Assembly (NCBI GenBank): GCA_947396885.1
Contig: OX377204.1
Coordinates: 5,270,001 to 5,334,000, forward strand
Length of the DNA stretch: 64,000 nucleotides
Reading direction: 5' to 3'
Source of the DNA: Heligmosomoides polygyrus polygyrus
Taxonomy: Eukaryota; Nematoda; Chromadorea; Rhabditida; Heligmosomidae
Shown here in pieces: positions 53,007-63,017 of this stretch (positions are counted from its first letter, which is position 1; each line of letters begins with the position of its first letter). The position numbers and the translations under genes were made by a program. The notes below the pieces were generated by a model, which made no database searches, was not told the origin of the DNA, and worked only from the letters and a program-made list of their open reading frames with translations.

Positions 53007-53318
53007 TACCATGTACTGGGCGCGTGTAGCGCAGTCGGAGGAGGCGCGACTGTCGTGTGCACCCGATACCAGGTTCCTGGTTCGGTTTTCCCGCCTAGGC
53101 CAACCAAGCCTTCCATCCCTCCGGGTTCGGGAATTGGTCCCAGTCTCATCCGGGAAGGATAAAGCGCTCACTTGTTCATCTGCTAGCCACCGCAAGTCAC
53201 TATATGGCCAAATACGCATTCATATCGCCTCCACGACATCCCGTAGAAGTAGAATGCGCTGGCGCATCCCAGAAGGGATTGAGTAACGCCTTCCTTTATC
53301 CTTATCCTACCACGTACT
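53007..53318 (+). mobile_element. Full-length tRNA-derived SINE with 11-bp TSD
   Basis: Element 53018-53307. TACCATGTACT (53007-53017) and TACCACGTACT (53308-53318), one mismatch. Same subfamily as 3133. Confidence 0.94.
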
Positions 53319-53544
53319 CCCCTCTTTCCAGTGCATAGGTTGTGAAGAGGAGCGCTTTTATGATACTTGCGATTAATTTTGTTTCCATTTTCTATTTTGT
53401 ATTTTATTTCTAGTAATCTGCTTTGTAAAATGCATTCTTATTAAAGTGCATACGTATGTATCTTCCTCCACATATCTTCATTCCTATAAGAAGCACAAAG
53501 CATCCTAAGCGGTTCATGCTCATTCTGCGTTTCTCTTGAATCAC

Positions 53545-53710
53545 CTTTCATCTCGTCCAACTCGGCGTGCTCGAGCGAGTATCAGCAATGTCTCCATTCT
53601 CCCCGACGCGTGCCAGAATGCACCAGTTGATCCTCTTCTCTCGCGGAACACGAGCAGATTCAGTATTCGTTCAGAGATTTCACGAAGAATTTGGCAAAAC
53701 GTTCAAGTTC
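53545..53710 (-). mobile_element. RTE-2 LINE 3' fragment
   Basis: CACGCGTGCCAGAATGCACC and CGTTCAGAGATTTCACGAAGAA align in reverse with the C-terminal end of the LINE at 33060-34390 and with the fragments at 228 and 19132. Confidence 0.6.
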
Positions 53711-54112
53711 AAACTTCTCTGCCAGCTTTCCATCCATTCAGAACCCCGTCCATTTTTTGTTTTTACCTTTTGTTTTGCTGTCATTACCTCTCACTTCGTA
53801 CCAAGCGTAGATGTATTTTCTTCCTTACAAAAATGAAGAAGGTTTTTTGGTTGGTCCTTACAATTGTCAGTTCCGGCTGCATTTCCAATTAATCCCGTTC
53901 TAACCATAAATACGAAGTTAGACGCTTCTTTACTTTTGATATGGGGCAGGCAGTGTACTTATGGAAGGGACAATGGCTTACCTTGTCAGCCTATTCAAGG
54001 TTTTGTCTTTTCTCCCTTCACAGAAACCTTCAATAGCGGTTCTATGTATTTCTCGGACACATCCCTCCCTTTCAATTTTTTTAATTTTTTAGATTTTGTT
54101 GCAGGCTGGGAG

Positions 54113-54183
54113 GTGTACCATTACTATAATGCAGTTGATTATGAGATAGCAGTATATGTGATAAGGTATAGTAATTAGTGTCT
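54113..54183 (+). repeat. SINE-linked 5' flank, copy 1
   Basis: About 70 bp upstream of the SINE at 54184 match the sequence upstream of the SINE at 56724 (TTACTATAATGCAGTTGATTATGAGATAG versus TTACTACAATACAGTAGATTATGAGATAG, landmarks only). Confidence 0.8.
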
Positions 54184-54434
54184 GGGTGCGTGTGGCGCAG
54201 TCGGAGGATATGCCGGCTGTCGCGTGCACACGATTCCAAGTTCCTGGTTCGGATTTCTGCTGTAAATTGCTGCCAGACTTGTCTGGAAAGGATAGAGCTA
54301 TGAATTGTACATCGGCTGGCTACCGCAAGTCAATGTATGGCCGAATGCGCATTCAAATCTCCTCCACGACGTCCCGTAGAAGTGGCGCATACCAAAAGGG
54401 ATTGAATAACCCGTCCCTTATCATTAATCCTTTA
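54184..54434 (+). mobile_element. tRNA-derived SINE with body deletion
   Basis: Head GTGCGTGTGGCGCAGTCGG. After the B box about 40 bp of body are replaced by TGCTGTAAATTGC. Complete 3' body and a tail of TTATC repeats. Confidence 0.9.
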
Positions 54435-54767
54435 TTTATATTTAAGTTCGGGCAGATATCAGATCGAACATAGCGTCCATGCACTCCAGTGCTGCTGAAA
54501 ATTTTGAGACTTAATGAAAACGTAAAAATAAAAATTAGTTAGTAAAAACATTTCTGTAGAACGAAGTTGTTCTACAGTCTAGCTCAACAGACCGGCGGCA
54601 GCGCAAGACCATATGAACATTCCTGGTGATACTGAGTGTTTATGAAAGTGTTTATGAAAGGTGCAGCGGCCCGGCGCCTTCATAATAAATGGTTGTGGTG
54701 CGGAACTGTGAGAGCGAAATGTAGAGATTCGCCCAAAAAGACCTCTGAGTTTTGAACTGAAGTCTAT

Positions 54768-54840
54768 CGTCTGGCCACCGGAAGCAGTATACCCCAATTA
54801 CGCATCCAAATTGCCTCCCCGATGCCCAGTAGAAGTAACT
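54768..54840 (+). mobile_element. SINE distal body fragment
   Basis: CTGGCCACCGGAAGCAGTATACC, ACGCATCCAAATTGCCTCCC and AGTAGAAGTA in order. It directly abuts the large inverted repeat at 54853. Confidence 0.65.
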
Positions 54841-54852
54841 TGACCTTATGGA

Positions 54853-54959
54853 GACTGACCTTATGGAAACAGCCGAAAGGCTGGATTGTCACCATCGGAT
54901 GGTCCTTCTCCATCCGAAGATGACCACTCAGCCTTTCGGCTGTTTCCATAAGGTCAGTC
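54853..54959. repeat. Long perfect inverted repeat (107-bp hairpin)
   Basis: Arms 54853-54882 and 54930-54959 are perfectly complementary over 30 bp (GACTGACCTTATGGAAACAG, then CCGAAAGGCT). Inside, TCACCATCGGATGG and CCATCCGAAGATGA extend the stem with two mismatches around the small loop TCCTTCT. It resembles a small-RNA precursor or foldback element. Confidence 0.92.
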
Positions 54960-55194
54960 GGGTGCCTTACTCCCTATTCGTTTCATTCTCTCATTAATTT
55001 TTGAGACTCCTGTAGCTTGAAATGATCCTTGGACGAGTAATTTCTCAAACTCTCAACTACAAACAGACTTTTCCAGGCTCTAAAGAAGGCGGTTAAGCCG
55101 AAATGTAAGCCGAATAAAGCTTCGATAACAATCTTGGCTCAATAGCTTTACGACATCCTTCACTCCTGTTAAACGACATGCCAAGATTCAACGA

Positions 55195-55262
55195 CAGTCG
55201 GACATGGAACATCCAATAGAAGTAGACTGCATGGCGCATCCCAATGCGAAATTGATTATATC
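55195..55262 (+). mobile_element. SINE distal body fragment
   Basis: GACATGGAACATCCAATAGAAGTAGACTGCATGGCGCATCCCAA-like order (landmarks ATAGAAGTAGACTGCATGG) matches the 3' body. Confidence 0.6.
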
Positions 55263-55725
55263 GATTTATCTCTACCAGACTAGTTTATTTTCCTGACGCC
55301 TGGAGATTGAAAGGCTTCGTTGACCTGGGTCAAAACCGATACTAAATTCGTTCCCTAGTTCGGAAGAAATCCTCTTCTCCTAACGACTCAACATGATTTC
55401 ACTTGTGTACAGTTTCATAACTGAATTTTTCCAGGACTCGTAGAAACAGCGTTTGCTTCGAAATGCCACTGAAGACTTTGAGACCTGTCCTTTATGTTCA
55501 GCATGATTATTCTATGCAGTAATTGCTGGGAATGTGCATACTGTAGCTCTTCAACAGCTTGCTATTGCGTCTAAGTGTTCAATGGTCGACTAGAGACCAG
55601 GCGGCTGTCAGATGCACATAAAAACTTGAAGCAGTCTGCTGAATAAATTCGTTCCACCTGACTGCATACCAGTTATGAAGGTGCTGCCCCCTAAAACCAG
55701 TACCTTTACTCTATTGATCTATGTG

Positions 55726-56640
55726 CAAGGTGCGGCAAAATTACCCGTTCACTGAAAATTCAGTGGCATTTTGAAATCAAACTTCGCAGCTCAATTCTAA
55801 CTATCAAACGTAGCTACTACAAACATGGCAATTAAAAGCATGCTGACAGTTTTCGAAATGGTCGCCTTCAGTCTCCACACAGTCCTTCAGACGTTCGACA
55901 AAGGCTTCGCATGTGGCACGCAGGACGGCTCATCAATTTCGTCCCAGGATTTCAAAAGCGCTTCATTAAGAGAGTCCAGATTTGGGTGCCTGGTAGGGCA
56001 GGCTTTTTTCTCTGCGACGGCCCACACAGAATAATCCACCGGGTTAAGGTCCGGAGAACTGGAGGGCCATTCGTCGTGTGTGATGAAGTCAGGCAGCTGC
56101 TCGGCGCAGTAGTCCTGAACCACCTATGCTTTGTCTGGAGCAGAATCTTATTGAAGGCACCAGTAGGCTTCTCCGAAGTAGAAATCGGCCTACGGCTTGA
56201 GAACCTTTCCAGGATATTCATGCAAACCGCTGCGTTGATTTTCACGCCAGCTTCGACGAAAACCGTTGGAGTTGTTCCTGAAGATGTGACTCCTCCCCAA
56301 ACCATAATAGATTGAGGTTCATTCGCTCTTTGCTGAAGTCGTCCGTTTCGCCTCTCATTTTGGGAGTTAAAGGCTGGATTCAACGTGAAAATCTTTTGAT
56401 CGCTAAAGACGACGTCTCGAGCACCTGCCACCGTGAATCGTTGCAGCAACCTTTCGCATCTTTCCAATCTGCTCTTCTTCATAGTGTCCGTCAGGAGTTA
56501 GCATTTCTGCAGACGATAAGGGAACTTCTTAAGCTTTCCCCTGACTATCCTTCTTATTGACCTTTCGCTTATTCCTAGTCTTTTGCCAACTGGCGCATCG
56601 AGCTCTTGGAGTTTCTCGTATTTTTTCTCTCACAAGTTTT
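55726..56640 (-). mobile_element. maT/Tc1-like transposon remnant with DD37D transposase
   Basis: Terminus CAAGGTGCGGCAAAATTACC at 55726 resembles the maT terminus at 31471. The opposite end was not found. Transposase in pieces: VVFSDQKIFTLNPAFNSQNE (first Asp, with DEK changed to DQK), SIMVWGGVTSSGTTPTVFVE, a DSAPDKA second-Asp region between stops near 56115-56145, WPSSSPDLNPVDYSVW (third Asp) and LDSLNEALLKSWDEID. Frameshift near 56190 and stops make it non-functional. It retains the catalytic middle that the 31471 copy has lost. Confidence 0.85.
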
Positions 56641-56654
56641 ACATCTTTCCGGTT

Positions 56655-56723
56655 GGTGTGCTATTACTACAATACAGTAGATTATGAGATAGTAGTAAAT
56701 CTAATGAAGTATATAAATCAGTG
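56655..56723 (+). repeat. SINE-linked 5' flank, copy 2
   Basis: Partner of 54113-54183; both end in AGTGTCTGGGTG at the SINE start. Confidence 0.8.
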
Positions 56724-57012
56724 TCTGGGTGTATGTAGCGCAGTCGGACGACATGCCGTCTGTCGTGTGCATCCGATACCAGGTTCTTGGTTCAAATTTC
56801 CCGCCCAGGCCAACCAAGCCTTCCATCCATCCGGGGTCAGTAAATTGCTGCTGAAAAGGCCTGTCTGGAAAGGATAGAGCGCTGATTTATCCATCGGCTG
56901 GCTACCCCAAGTCATTGTATGGCCAAATATGTACGCATTCAACTCCACTACATCCCGTAAAAGTGGAATGCGTGGCGCATCCCAAAAGTGTGATCCACAC
57001 CGTCCTTTTTCC
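56724..57012 (+). mobile_element. Full-length tRNA-derived SINE
   Basis: Head TGTATGTAGCGCAGTCGGAC, complete body, tail CGTCCTTTTTCC. It shares its upstream flank with the SINE at 54184. Confidence 0.92.
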
Positions 57013-57014
57013 TT

Positions 57015-58312
57015 ATTTTATTATTTAATTTTGTTTCATTTTTCATATGTAAATGTGTTTATATATTTTTTCTATTGTAGTATATTAAATTATTAAGTCC
57101 ACTTTAGCCGCTTCCGGAATTTACGCTCCATAGATCTATCCCTGTGAAAGCAGTGCCACCTCAGAAAATGCGTGGAATTCAAGAAATGCACCAAGAACCG
57201 TGACCAATTAGCTATGATTGCTTTTGATGGAGAGGAATTTAAACTGCTAAGGTCTCTCTCACTCGTTATTCTTTCACTTTGACGTCGCTTTTTTAGTTAA
57301 TGAACGACCTTTGCGAAATGGGGTTAGTTCTCGTATTGCTCTAGTCTCTTGTCTTCGATGACTACGTACAATTTCATTAAGCCTTATGTTGGACTATACG
57401 TTTTCTATTATCTATTTGAATCTTGTATCTTGCATCAGCTTTCCAATTCGGAAATAATTCCTAAAAGAGGGGTGTGTTATGTATACTGTAGACTCACTCA
57501 TTCGTGTGGCGCTTCACGCATCAGCAGACATGCTGGCCGCACAAAAATCTTCTGAAAATTATTCCATGACAATCAAATAGCTGTGCTTGATAATGAGCCG
57601 TTGCTCAGACGCTGAATGCAGAAGAGAGAACACTTCTGTTTCCAATAGGAGCAGCTTAGAGGAGGCTACATGCTTTAAGATGCACGATTAGCCGTGCTTC
57701 ATTCTAGGCTGCATTCCAGAACTTCTTTGTTTGATTCTCGAATCCAGTGCCTCATCAACAAATCTTAAATTCGAACTTCTTACCATTATAGCAATTGCCA
57801 TACATTGCTTTCCTGTGTCTTTCACGAGCTCCTCTTACTATAACATGCTCTTTCACTTCTGAAGCGATCTTTAGTAACGAGACAGTCGTCGTCCCGGAAT
57901 TCTTCACAGCCGTCTGTTTTTGTTGCTTGGAATCTTTTCAATATTGGATCCGAAGCCAATTCGTCGATTTCGAATCCGCCATTTTTTCAAAGCCGGTTGT
58001 AAAATTTTTGCGAATAATGGCATTTTTGAAAACCATCGAATCTTGGAATGATTCCGGTAAGAGTAGTATTAACAAGAATGTTTTTAGGATAACTCAAATA
58101 ACTGTTTCATCTCCGGATCTCATTTCGGATATGGCCCGACTCCGAATTCGAAATCTGAATATGATAGGACGCCAAGTTTCTGACCAAAATCAGTTCCCTG
58201 AATTATCCAAAAATCCGATTTCTTCAAAATCATCCCTATCTGAGTCGCCTTCAGATCCGGGCTTTTCAAAAATTCTACGGTTGGTAAAATCCTTTCAACC
58301 CAAAAATCTTTC
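57015..58312. other. Unassigned region
   Basis: Contains a 176-codon frame at 57795-58325 rich in GAATTCGAAATC/TCCGAA-type motifs and without ATG, homology or splice support. It ends in a microsatellite. I do not call it a gene. Confidence 0.4.
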
Positions 58313-58314
58313 AA

Positions 58315-58357
<43 letters not shown>

Positions 58358-58361
58358 ATCA
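58313..58361. repeat. (AATA)n microsatellite
   Basis: About twelve perfect AATA units. Confidence 0.95.
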
Positions 58362-58575
58362 GAGTTTGGAAAACTGACGGTTACGAATTATCCGAATCGA
58401 CATCGGATCCAACGTCCAGAATCTACTACTTGGAATCACATTTTTAGAGTCATGCACATCCTTGTCCAGGTGACCAATACAGTGGTTTTTCTACGTTTCA
58501 TCTGCTGTCCTGCCCTCGAATTTTGAACTAAGTGTGTGACTGAACTGTTATTAATGGCGTAGTCTTGTCTTCAAG

Positions 58576-58862
58576 GGGCGCGTGGAGCGCAGTCGGAGGA
58601 GGCGCCGGCTGTTGCCTGCACCCGATACCAGGTTCCTGGTTCGAATTTCTCGCCCAGGCCAACCAAGCCTTACATCGATGCGGAGTCGGTGAATTGGTAC
58701 CAGAGTGTCTGGGAAGGATAAAGCGCTGACTTGCTTATCGGCTGGCCACCGCAAGTCATTGTTTGGCCAAATACGCATTCAGCTCGCCTCCACGACATCC
58801 CGTGGAAGTAGAATGCGTGGCGCATCCCAAAGGGGATTGAATAACGCCTCCTTTATCCTTTT
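58576..58862 (+). mobile_element. Full-length tRNA-derived SINE
   Basis: GGGCGCGTGGAGCGCAGTCGG head through GGCGCATCCCAAAGGGGATTG; tail CTCCTTTATCCTTTTTTATCC. Possible target duplication CTTGTCTTCAA / CCTTGCCTTTA is too imperfect to claim. Confidence 0.94.
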
Positions 58863-59242
58863 TTATCCTTGCCTTTAGTCGGAATAAATCTGCTGCGCAT
58901 CTTGGCGAACACATTGAATCAGCCTCGTATTAACAGAATCGACAATGCCAAGAATCATGGAAAGTCGATTCTGGAGAATATTAACAATGCAGAATAAGCT
59001 TACCGCGTTGAATTGAGTTTAGTCTTTTTGTCGGAGCTGGCATCAGTTGCACCAGTTACAGTTTATGTTTGAGTCGTCGCGGGGCAGAACAAAATGTAAG
59101 CAAACGATGTCAACTAGGCAGTGGAGAATCCGTACTGAACTAACACCTGAATATGCGGCCCTAAGGTCGGTTTGTTTTTCACAGTAGATGTCTTTAGAAA
59201 TTTAAGTACCTGTATGCCGCGCGCTTCTTGCAAGGAATAGTT

Positions 59243-59413
59243 CAGGGGTCGGATTCATCAACGACTTACATAACATTAACAGAGAATTCACAGCGGAAAT
59301 CTCAGATAACGCGGCTAATTGCTCACCGTATCGCTTGATAGTCGCGCTATCAGGGATTTCTGCTGTAATCTTCTCTGTTAAATTGCTGTGTGTCGTTGAT
59401 GAATTGGGTCCCA
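59243..59413. mobile_element. MITE, family 1
   Basis: Termini GGGGTCGGATTCATCAACGAC and (complement) GGGACCCAATTCATCAACGAC, continuing into TAACAGAG on both sides. About 170 bp and palindromic. It accounts for most of a minus-strand ORF at 59202-59567. Confidence 0.8.
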
Positions 59414-59561
59414 GAAGTTGGACGTGGTCATCCACTTTCTCGAGAACGGTCCCAGCTGTTCCTCTCTCACACCACTTGTTTACCGCGTTGCTCATGTTCG
59501 CTTCCAAGTCCGTCTTGTGGTTAGCTGCTACCATGTTGAACTCGTTTGCCACTGTTCTACG

Positions 59562-59690
59562 GCGCACGGAAGCGCAGTCGGAAGAAGCGCCAGCTTACAC
59601 TACGAACCGATGTTCTTACCCAAATGTAGTTGGGACCCCGACCAAGACCACCAAGCCTTCCTTCGGCAGAAAGCCGCGTGGGACACGCGC
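59562..59690 (+). mobile_element. SINE head fragment, diverged
   Basis: GGAAGCGCAGTCGGAAGAAGCGCCAGC head, CCACCAAGCCTTCC body start; 3' part absent. Confidence 0.65.
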
Positions 59691-59780
59691 GCGCTATGAA
59701 CCATCGGTGGCTCATAATGTCCCTCGCAGGCCACTTTTTTGTTTTGCGTACTTTTTCCTATCAAACTATGAACAGAGGGG

Positions 59781-59884
59781 TTATTTGGGGTGCTGATCAC
59801 AAATCTGATATCCGTTTATGAAATTTCGGTCGATTACAACAGGTTACGGTAGGTACGAGTGACTAAGGCTGCCGAGGTCATGAT
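59781..59884. mobile_element. MITE family 2, left part, interrupted by hAT
   Basis: TTATTTGGGGTGCTGATCAC start matches both ends of the complete copy at 61376-61545. GTACGAGTGACTAAGGCTGCCG matches that copy's interior in complement. The hAT element is inserted at 59885 and the right terminus is missing after it. Confidence 0.65.
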
Positions 59885-61335
59885 CAGGGGTGCACACAAA
59901 ATTTTGTGCGTTAAATATTTTTAACGAAATTTTTTAACGGAAAATTTTCGTTAAATTTTCGGTAAATCGTTAAATTTCGTTAAAAAACACAATTAGCAAT
60001 AAACCATTATTTCAAGTGAAAAAAAATTAAGGGAAAACCTATGGGTTTCAACTTCAAGAGGTCAGCAGCTAAGTTCAAGGAATGTAGTGCAACAGTGCAA
60101 TTAAAATAAACAATTCAACATAGAAAAATAAACAAGCCTTCAACAACAATTTATCTATAGAGCTTGAAATAAAAACAGGAATTATCACTGAAGATGATCA
60201 CCGACAACGCATCTTAAAATGTGAGATCAGGCAGAATCCGGATCCCTTGTGTGGCTCTTCTACGAGCATGTACATACAATCTCGGGGCGGGCCCCAGCCC
60301 ATTAGGTACAGAAAGAACTAATAAAAAATGCAATTGAAAGCCTATCAGTGGGATGTTAACACGTTGTCGAACGCACGATTTTCGAGCGCCTGGAGCGCGG
60401 CACCAATCCATTGCAACGTCGGGACGGTGACACGACATCATGTCACAAGGTCCCACGCTGCCGCAAGGTGTGCACGTCGTCAATGTTGTTAACGTTCAGA
60501 AAAAGTAGCTCTCCAAATTTTTGTTGTTGGCGTTTTTCAAAATTCATTTAAAATACGTCCAACGACGGAAAACGTCGTCTCCGCCTCAACTGTTCCAGGT
60601 GGCGAGCAAAAGAATTCTGGGATAAGCAAGGCCAGGTGAGGATAGGCATATCTTACGAGGAAATTAGATAAGCATCTTTGTGGATTCGTTGCCGTGCTTG
60701 TGGGTTCGAAGAGGAAATTTCTAGCTCCAAAATGCATTAGAGGATACGGATGAAGAACAGCGTTATTCAGCCTATTTTGGGAAGCGCCACGCATTCCGTT
60801 TTTATGTGATATCGTGGAGGCAATTTGAATGCGTGTTTGGTCGTACACATGCCTTGCGGTGGCCAGCCGATGAAGAATTCAGCGCTTTTATCCTTCCCAG
60901 ACAAGTATGGTGCCAATTCTACCAATTCTCCGACATCGGAGGGATTTAGGGCTTGGTTGGCTCGAGGGGAAAATCCGAACCCTGAAAATGGTATCAGGTA
61001 CACGCGACAGCAAGCACCTCTTCCCATTGCGCTGCACGCGCCCACAAAATGTATGTTCCCAAAAATTCAAGACAAATCCATGGAAACATAAAAATATTCT
61101 TGCCGATTTCATTAGTTTTTTTTTCAGGAATTCAGGAGTCCTATTCGGGAGGATGAGACCTGCAAAATTAGTGAAGATTGAGGGCAAATGTGAGACACTC
61201 ACTGAGAAAAACGTCCGTTAAAAATTCCGTTAAATTTCTAAAAATTTCCGTTAAGTCGTTAAGCCAGATTTTAACGAAAAATGCCGTTAATTCGTTAAAT
61301 TCGTTAAATCGTTTACCGTTAAATGTGCAACCCTG
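59885..61335 (-). mobile_element. hAT transposon remnant with 8-bp TSD
   Basis: Target duplication GTCATGAT at 59877-59884 and 61336-61343. Termini CAGGGGTGCACA and (complement) CAGGGTTGCACATTTAACG. Subterminal CGTTAAA-rich repeats occur at both ends (59915-59985; 61215-61325). On the minus strand near 60540-60650 it encodes YPHLALLIPEFFCSPPGTVE and AETTFSVVGRILNEF, the C-terminal dimerisation region of hAT transposases. The rest of the transposase is gone. A SINE is inserted at 60740-61044. At 1.45 kb it is a deleted derivative. Confidence 0.88.
60740..61044 (-). mobile_element. tRNA-derived SINE inside the hAT element
   Basis: Complete order from GCGTTATTCAGCC tail side to CATTGCGCTGCACGCGCCC head. 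Contains a TACCAATTCT duplication near 60918. Flanks CCAAAATGCAT and ACAAAATGTAT suggest an aged target duplication. Younger than its hAT host. Confidence 0.9.
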
Positions 61336-61375
61336 GTCATGATCACCGTTTTCCCCCAAACGTCGCCCAGAGCGG

Positions 61376-61545
61376 TTATTTGGGGTGCTGATCACGAATC
61401 TGACATCCGTTTTTGGCACTACGGTGGAGTACGGTAAGTACGGGTAATCGCCGACAGCCTTAGTCACCCGTACCTATCATAACTTACCCTAGTTTACCGT
61501 AATACCAAAAACGGATGTCGGGTTCGTGATCAGCACCCCAAATAA
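61376..61545. mobile_element. MITE family 2, complete palindromic copy
   Basis: Termini TTATTTGGGGTGCTGATCAC extend about 48 bp inward (CGAATCTGACATCCGTTTTT on the left, complement CGAACCCGACATCCGTTTTT on the right) with few mismatches. No coding capacity. Confidence 0.88.
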
Positions 61546-62290
61546 TAATATAATATATCCTGTATAGGGCTTAGAGGTGACACTACTAAGATCCTACTAA
61601 AGATACTACTAAAATGGCTTCTTCCACCCAAAACAACTCCATTCTCTTATTTAATTATGATTTTAAAAATTCTATTATTTACACCTTAATTTACTTCCGT
61701 GAATTTTACATTTTTTATGTTTTATATATTTTACACTATGAGAAAATCTGACTAAATTAAAAGGAAAATAATCGGTTTTATTATATTGCTTAGTGAAAAT
61801 GCAATCGTTCACTATCTTAATGGTAAGGTCTAGAAAATCAACTCATTGCCTGGGTCAAATATGCATATGGCCTCCGCGAGATCTCAAAGATGAAGAACGC
61901 ACGTTCCATCTCAAATATGTAGGGATTGATTCACGCAGACTATCATCCTTTATATTTTATTATTGTCTTCGCAAAGGCCGACTGCTGTGTCCAGGGCTTC
62001 GATCTTTTCCCGTCAGTTATCTGATAACCCTGTCGATATGTTCTCTTCCATTTGCGATTATTTCACAAGCAGAAACTCCAATGGAAGATTGTTGTGTAAG
62101 ACAATGGGCATAACAAGGAGTGTCACTTACTGGCCGTAGATGAGCATCTGGTTCTGTTCTGAAGTGGCTGTCTAGCTCATTTTGCAGAGATTAGCGAAGT
62201 TCGGTGGGCAAGGCAACATAAGACCAGAAATTTTAAAGCTCTGACTTCAGTAGTGTAACTGGTGCCTGTAATCTCTGAGGCGTATGGATA
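61546..62290. other. Intron, no supported gene
   Basis: AT-rich. A possible SINE body trace (CAAATATGCATATGGCCTCCGCGAGATCTC near 61857) is too weak to call. Confidence 0.4.
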
Positions 62291-62294
62291 CTAT

Positions 62295-62449
62295 CTGGGG
62301 CCAGATTCATCAACGAATAACCCACGAGTATAGCTGTGCGCACGATGAAGCCTGCGTCTCTGACTCTTACCTTATCTCTACCTGACATTTTATCTCCTAC
62401 CCTTATACCCCACATACCCATGGGTTTAATTGTTGATGAATCGCCCCGG
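62295..62449. mobile_element. MITE, family 1
   Basis: Termini GGGGCCAGATTCATCAACGA and (complement) GGGGCGATTCATCAACAATT; right interior CATACCCATGGGTTTAA matches the copy at 2480-2635. Confidence 0.8.
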
Positions 62450-62653
62450 GTTACAGCAAGGCTTAAACCCATGTAAATGCCCATTCTAAAAGTATCCTTC
62501 GTGGTTATGCACATGGCTACGGTCATTTTATCAACTACGAACCATTTTGGCTGGTTTCTATAACTTCGTATTTGTTGGCCTTCTGGTTATCAGAATTCAT
62601 CGCTTTCTTCAGACCATCTTTTGAGTGGAGTAACAAATTGCAAGCATTTTCAG

Positions 62654-62710
62654 GTAAGCGCCAAGAAGGACTCTGTCATGCGAGCAGAGCAACAGCTATC
62701 AGCGATCAAG
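62654..62710 (+). CDS. Exon of large-intron coiled-coil gene (last located exon)
   Basis: Acceptor GCAAGCATTTTCAG, donor ATCAAG|GTATGT. 19 codons, phase 0/0: VSAKKDSVMRAEQQLSAIK. It extends the heptads of the 38617 exon (REIERLKRE|VSAKKDSVMRA). The first exon bases GTAAGC themselves form a 5' splice consensus, making CAG|GTAAGC a possible recursive splice site in the long intron. The gene continues beyond, or its next exon lies past, the window edge. Confidence 0.6.
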
Positions 62711-63017
62711 GTATGTTGACTCGATGACTATTTTGGTTCACTTTTTTGTGTTCTTCCAACGCTGCACTCTTGCAGTAACTGATTTGTTCGGACAGCTGTT
62801 AATTGGAACCTGTTTCCCATGTTCTGTCTCGTCTAATGCAAATTGCGATATGACTGAATAGGGCTGATTCATATATTGGTTGAGTGTTTTCTACAGGGTG
62901 TGGCGCTTAAATTCGGACAAATTTAGATTTAAATTTCCCGCCATACCGTAACTCCGCAAGAGGTCGTGATTTGAGTCCTTGGAAGCCAAGCCTCTAGTAA
63001 ACAGTCATAACCTCAGA

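Noticed and set aside
57795..58325. 176-codon plus-strand ORF
   Set aside because: No ATG start, biased by TCCGAA/GAATTCGAA motifs, ends in an AATA microsatellite, no recognisable motif.
59202..59567. 121-codon minus-strand ORF that reads like a structured protein
   Set aside because: More than half of it is the palindromic MITE at 59243-59413 and the rest is bounded by a SINE fragment; coding is unlikely.
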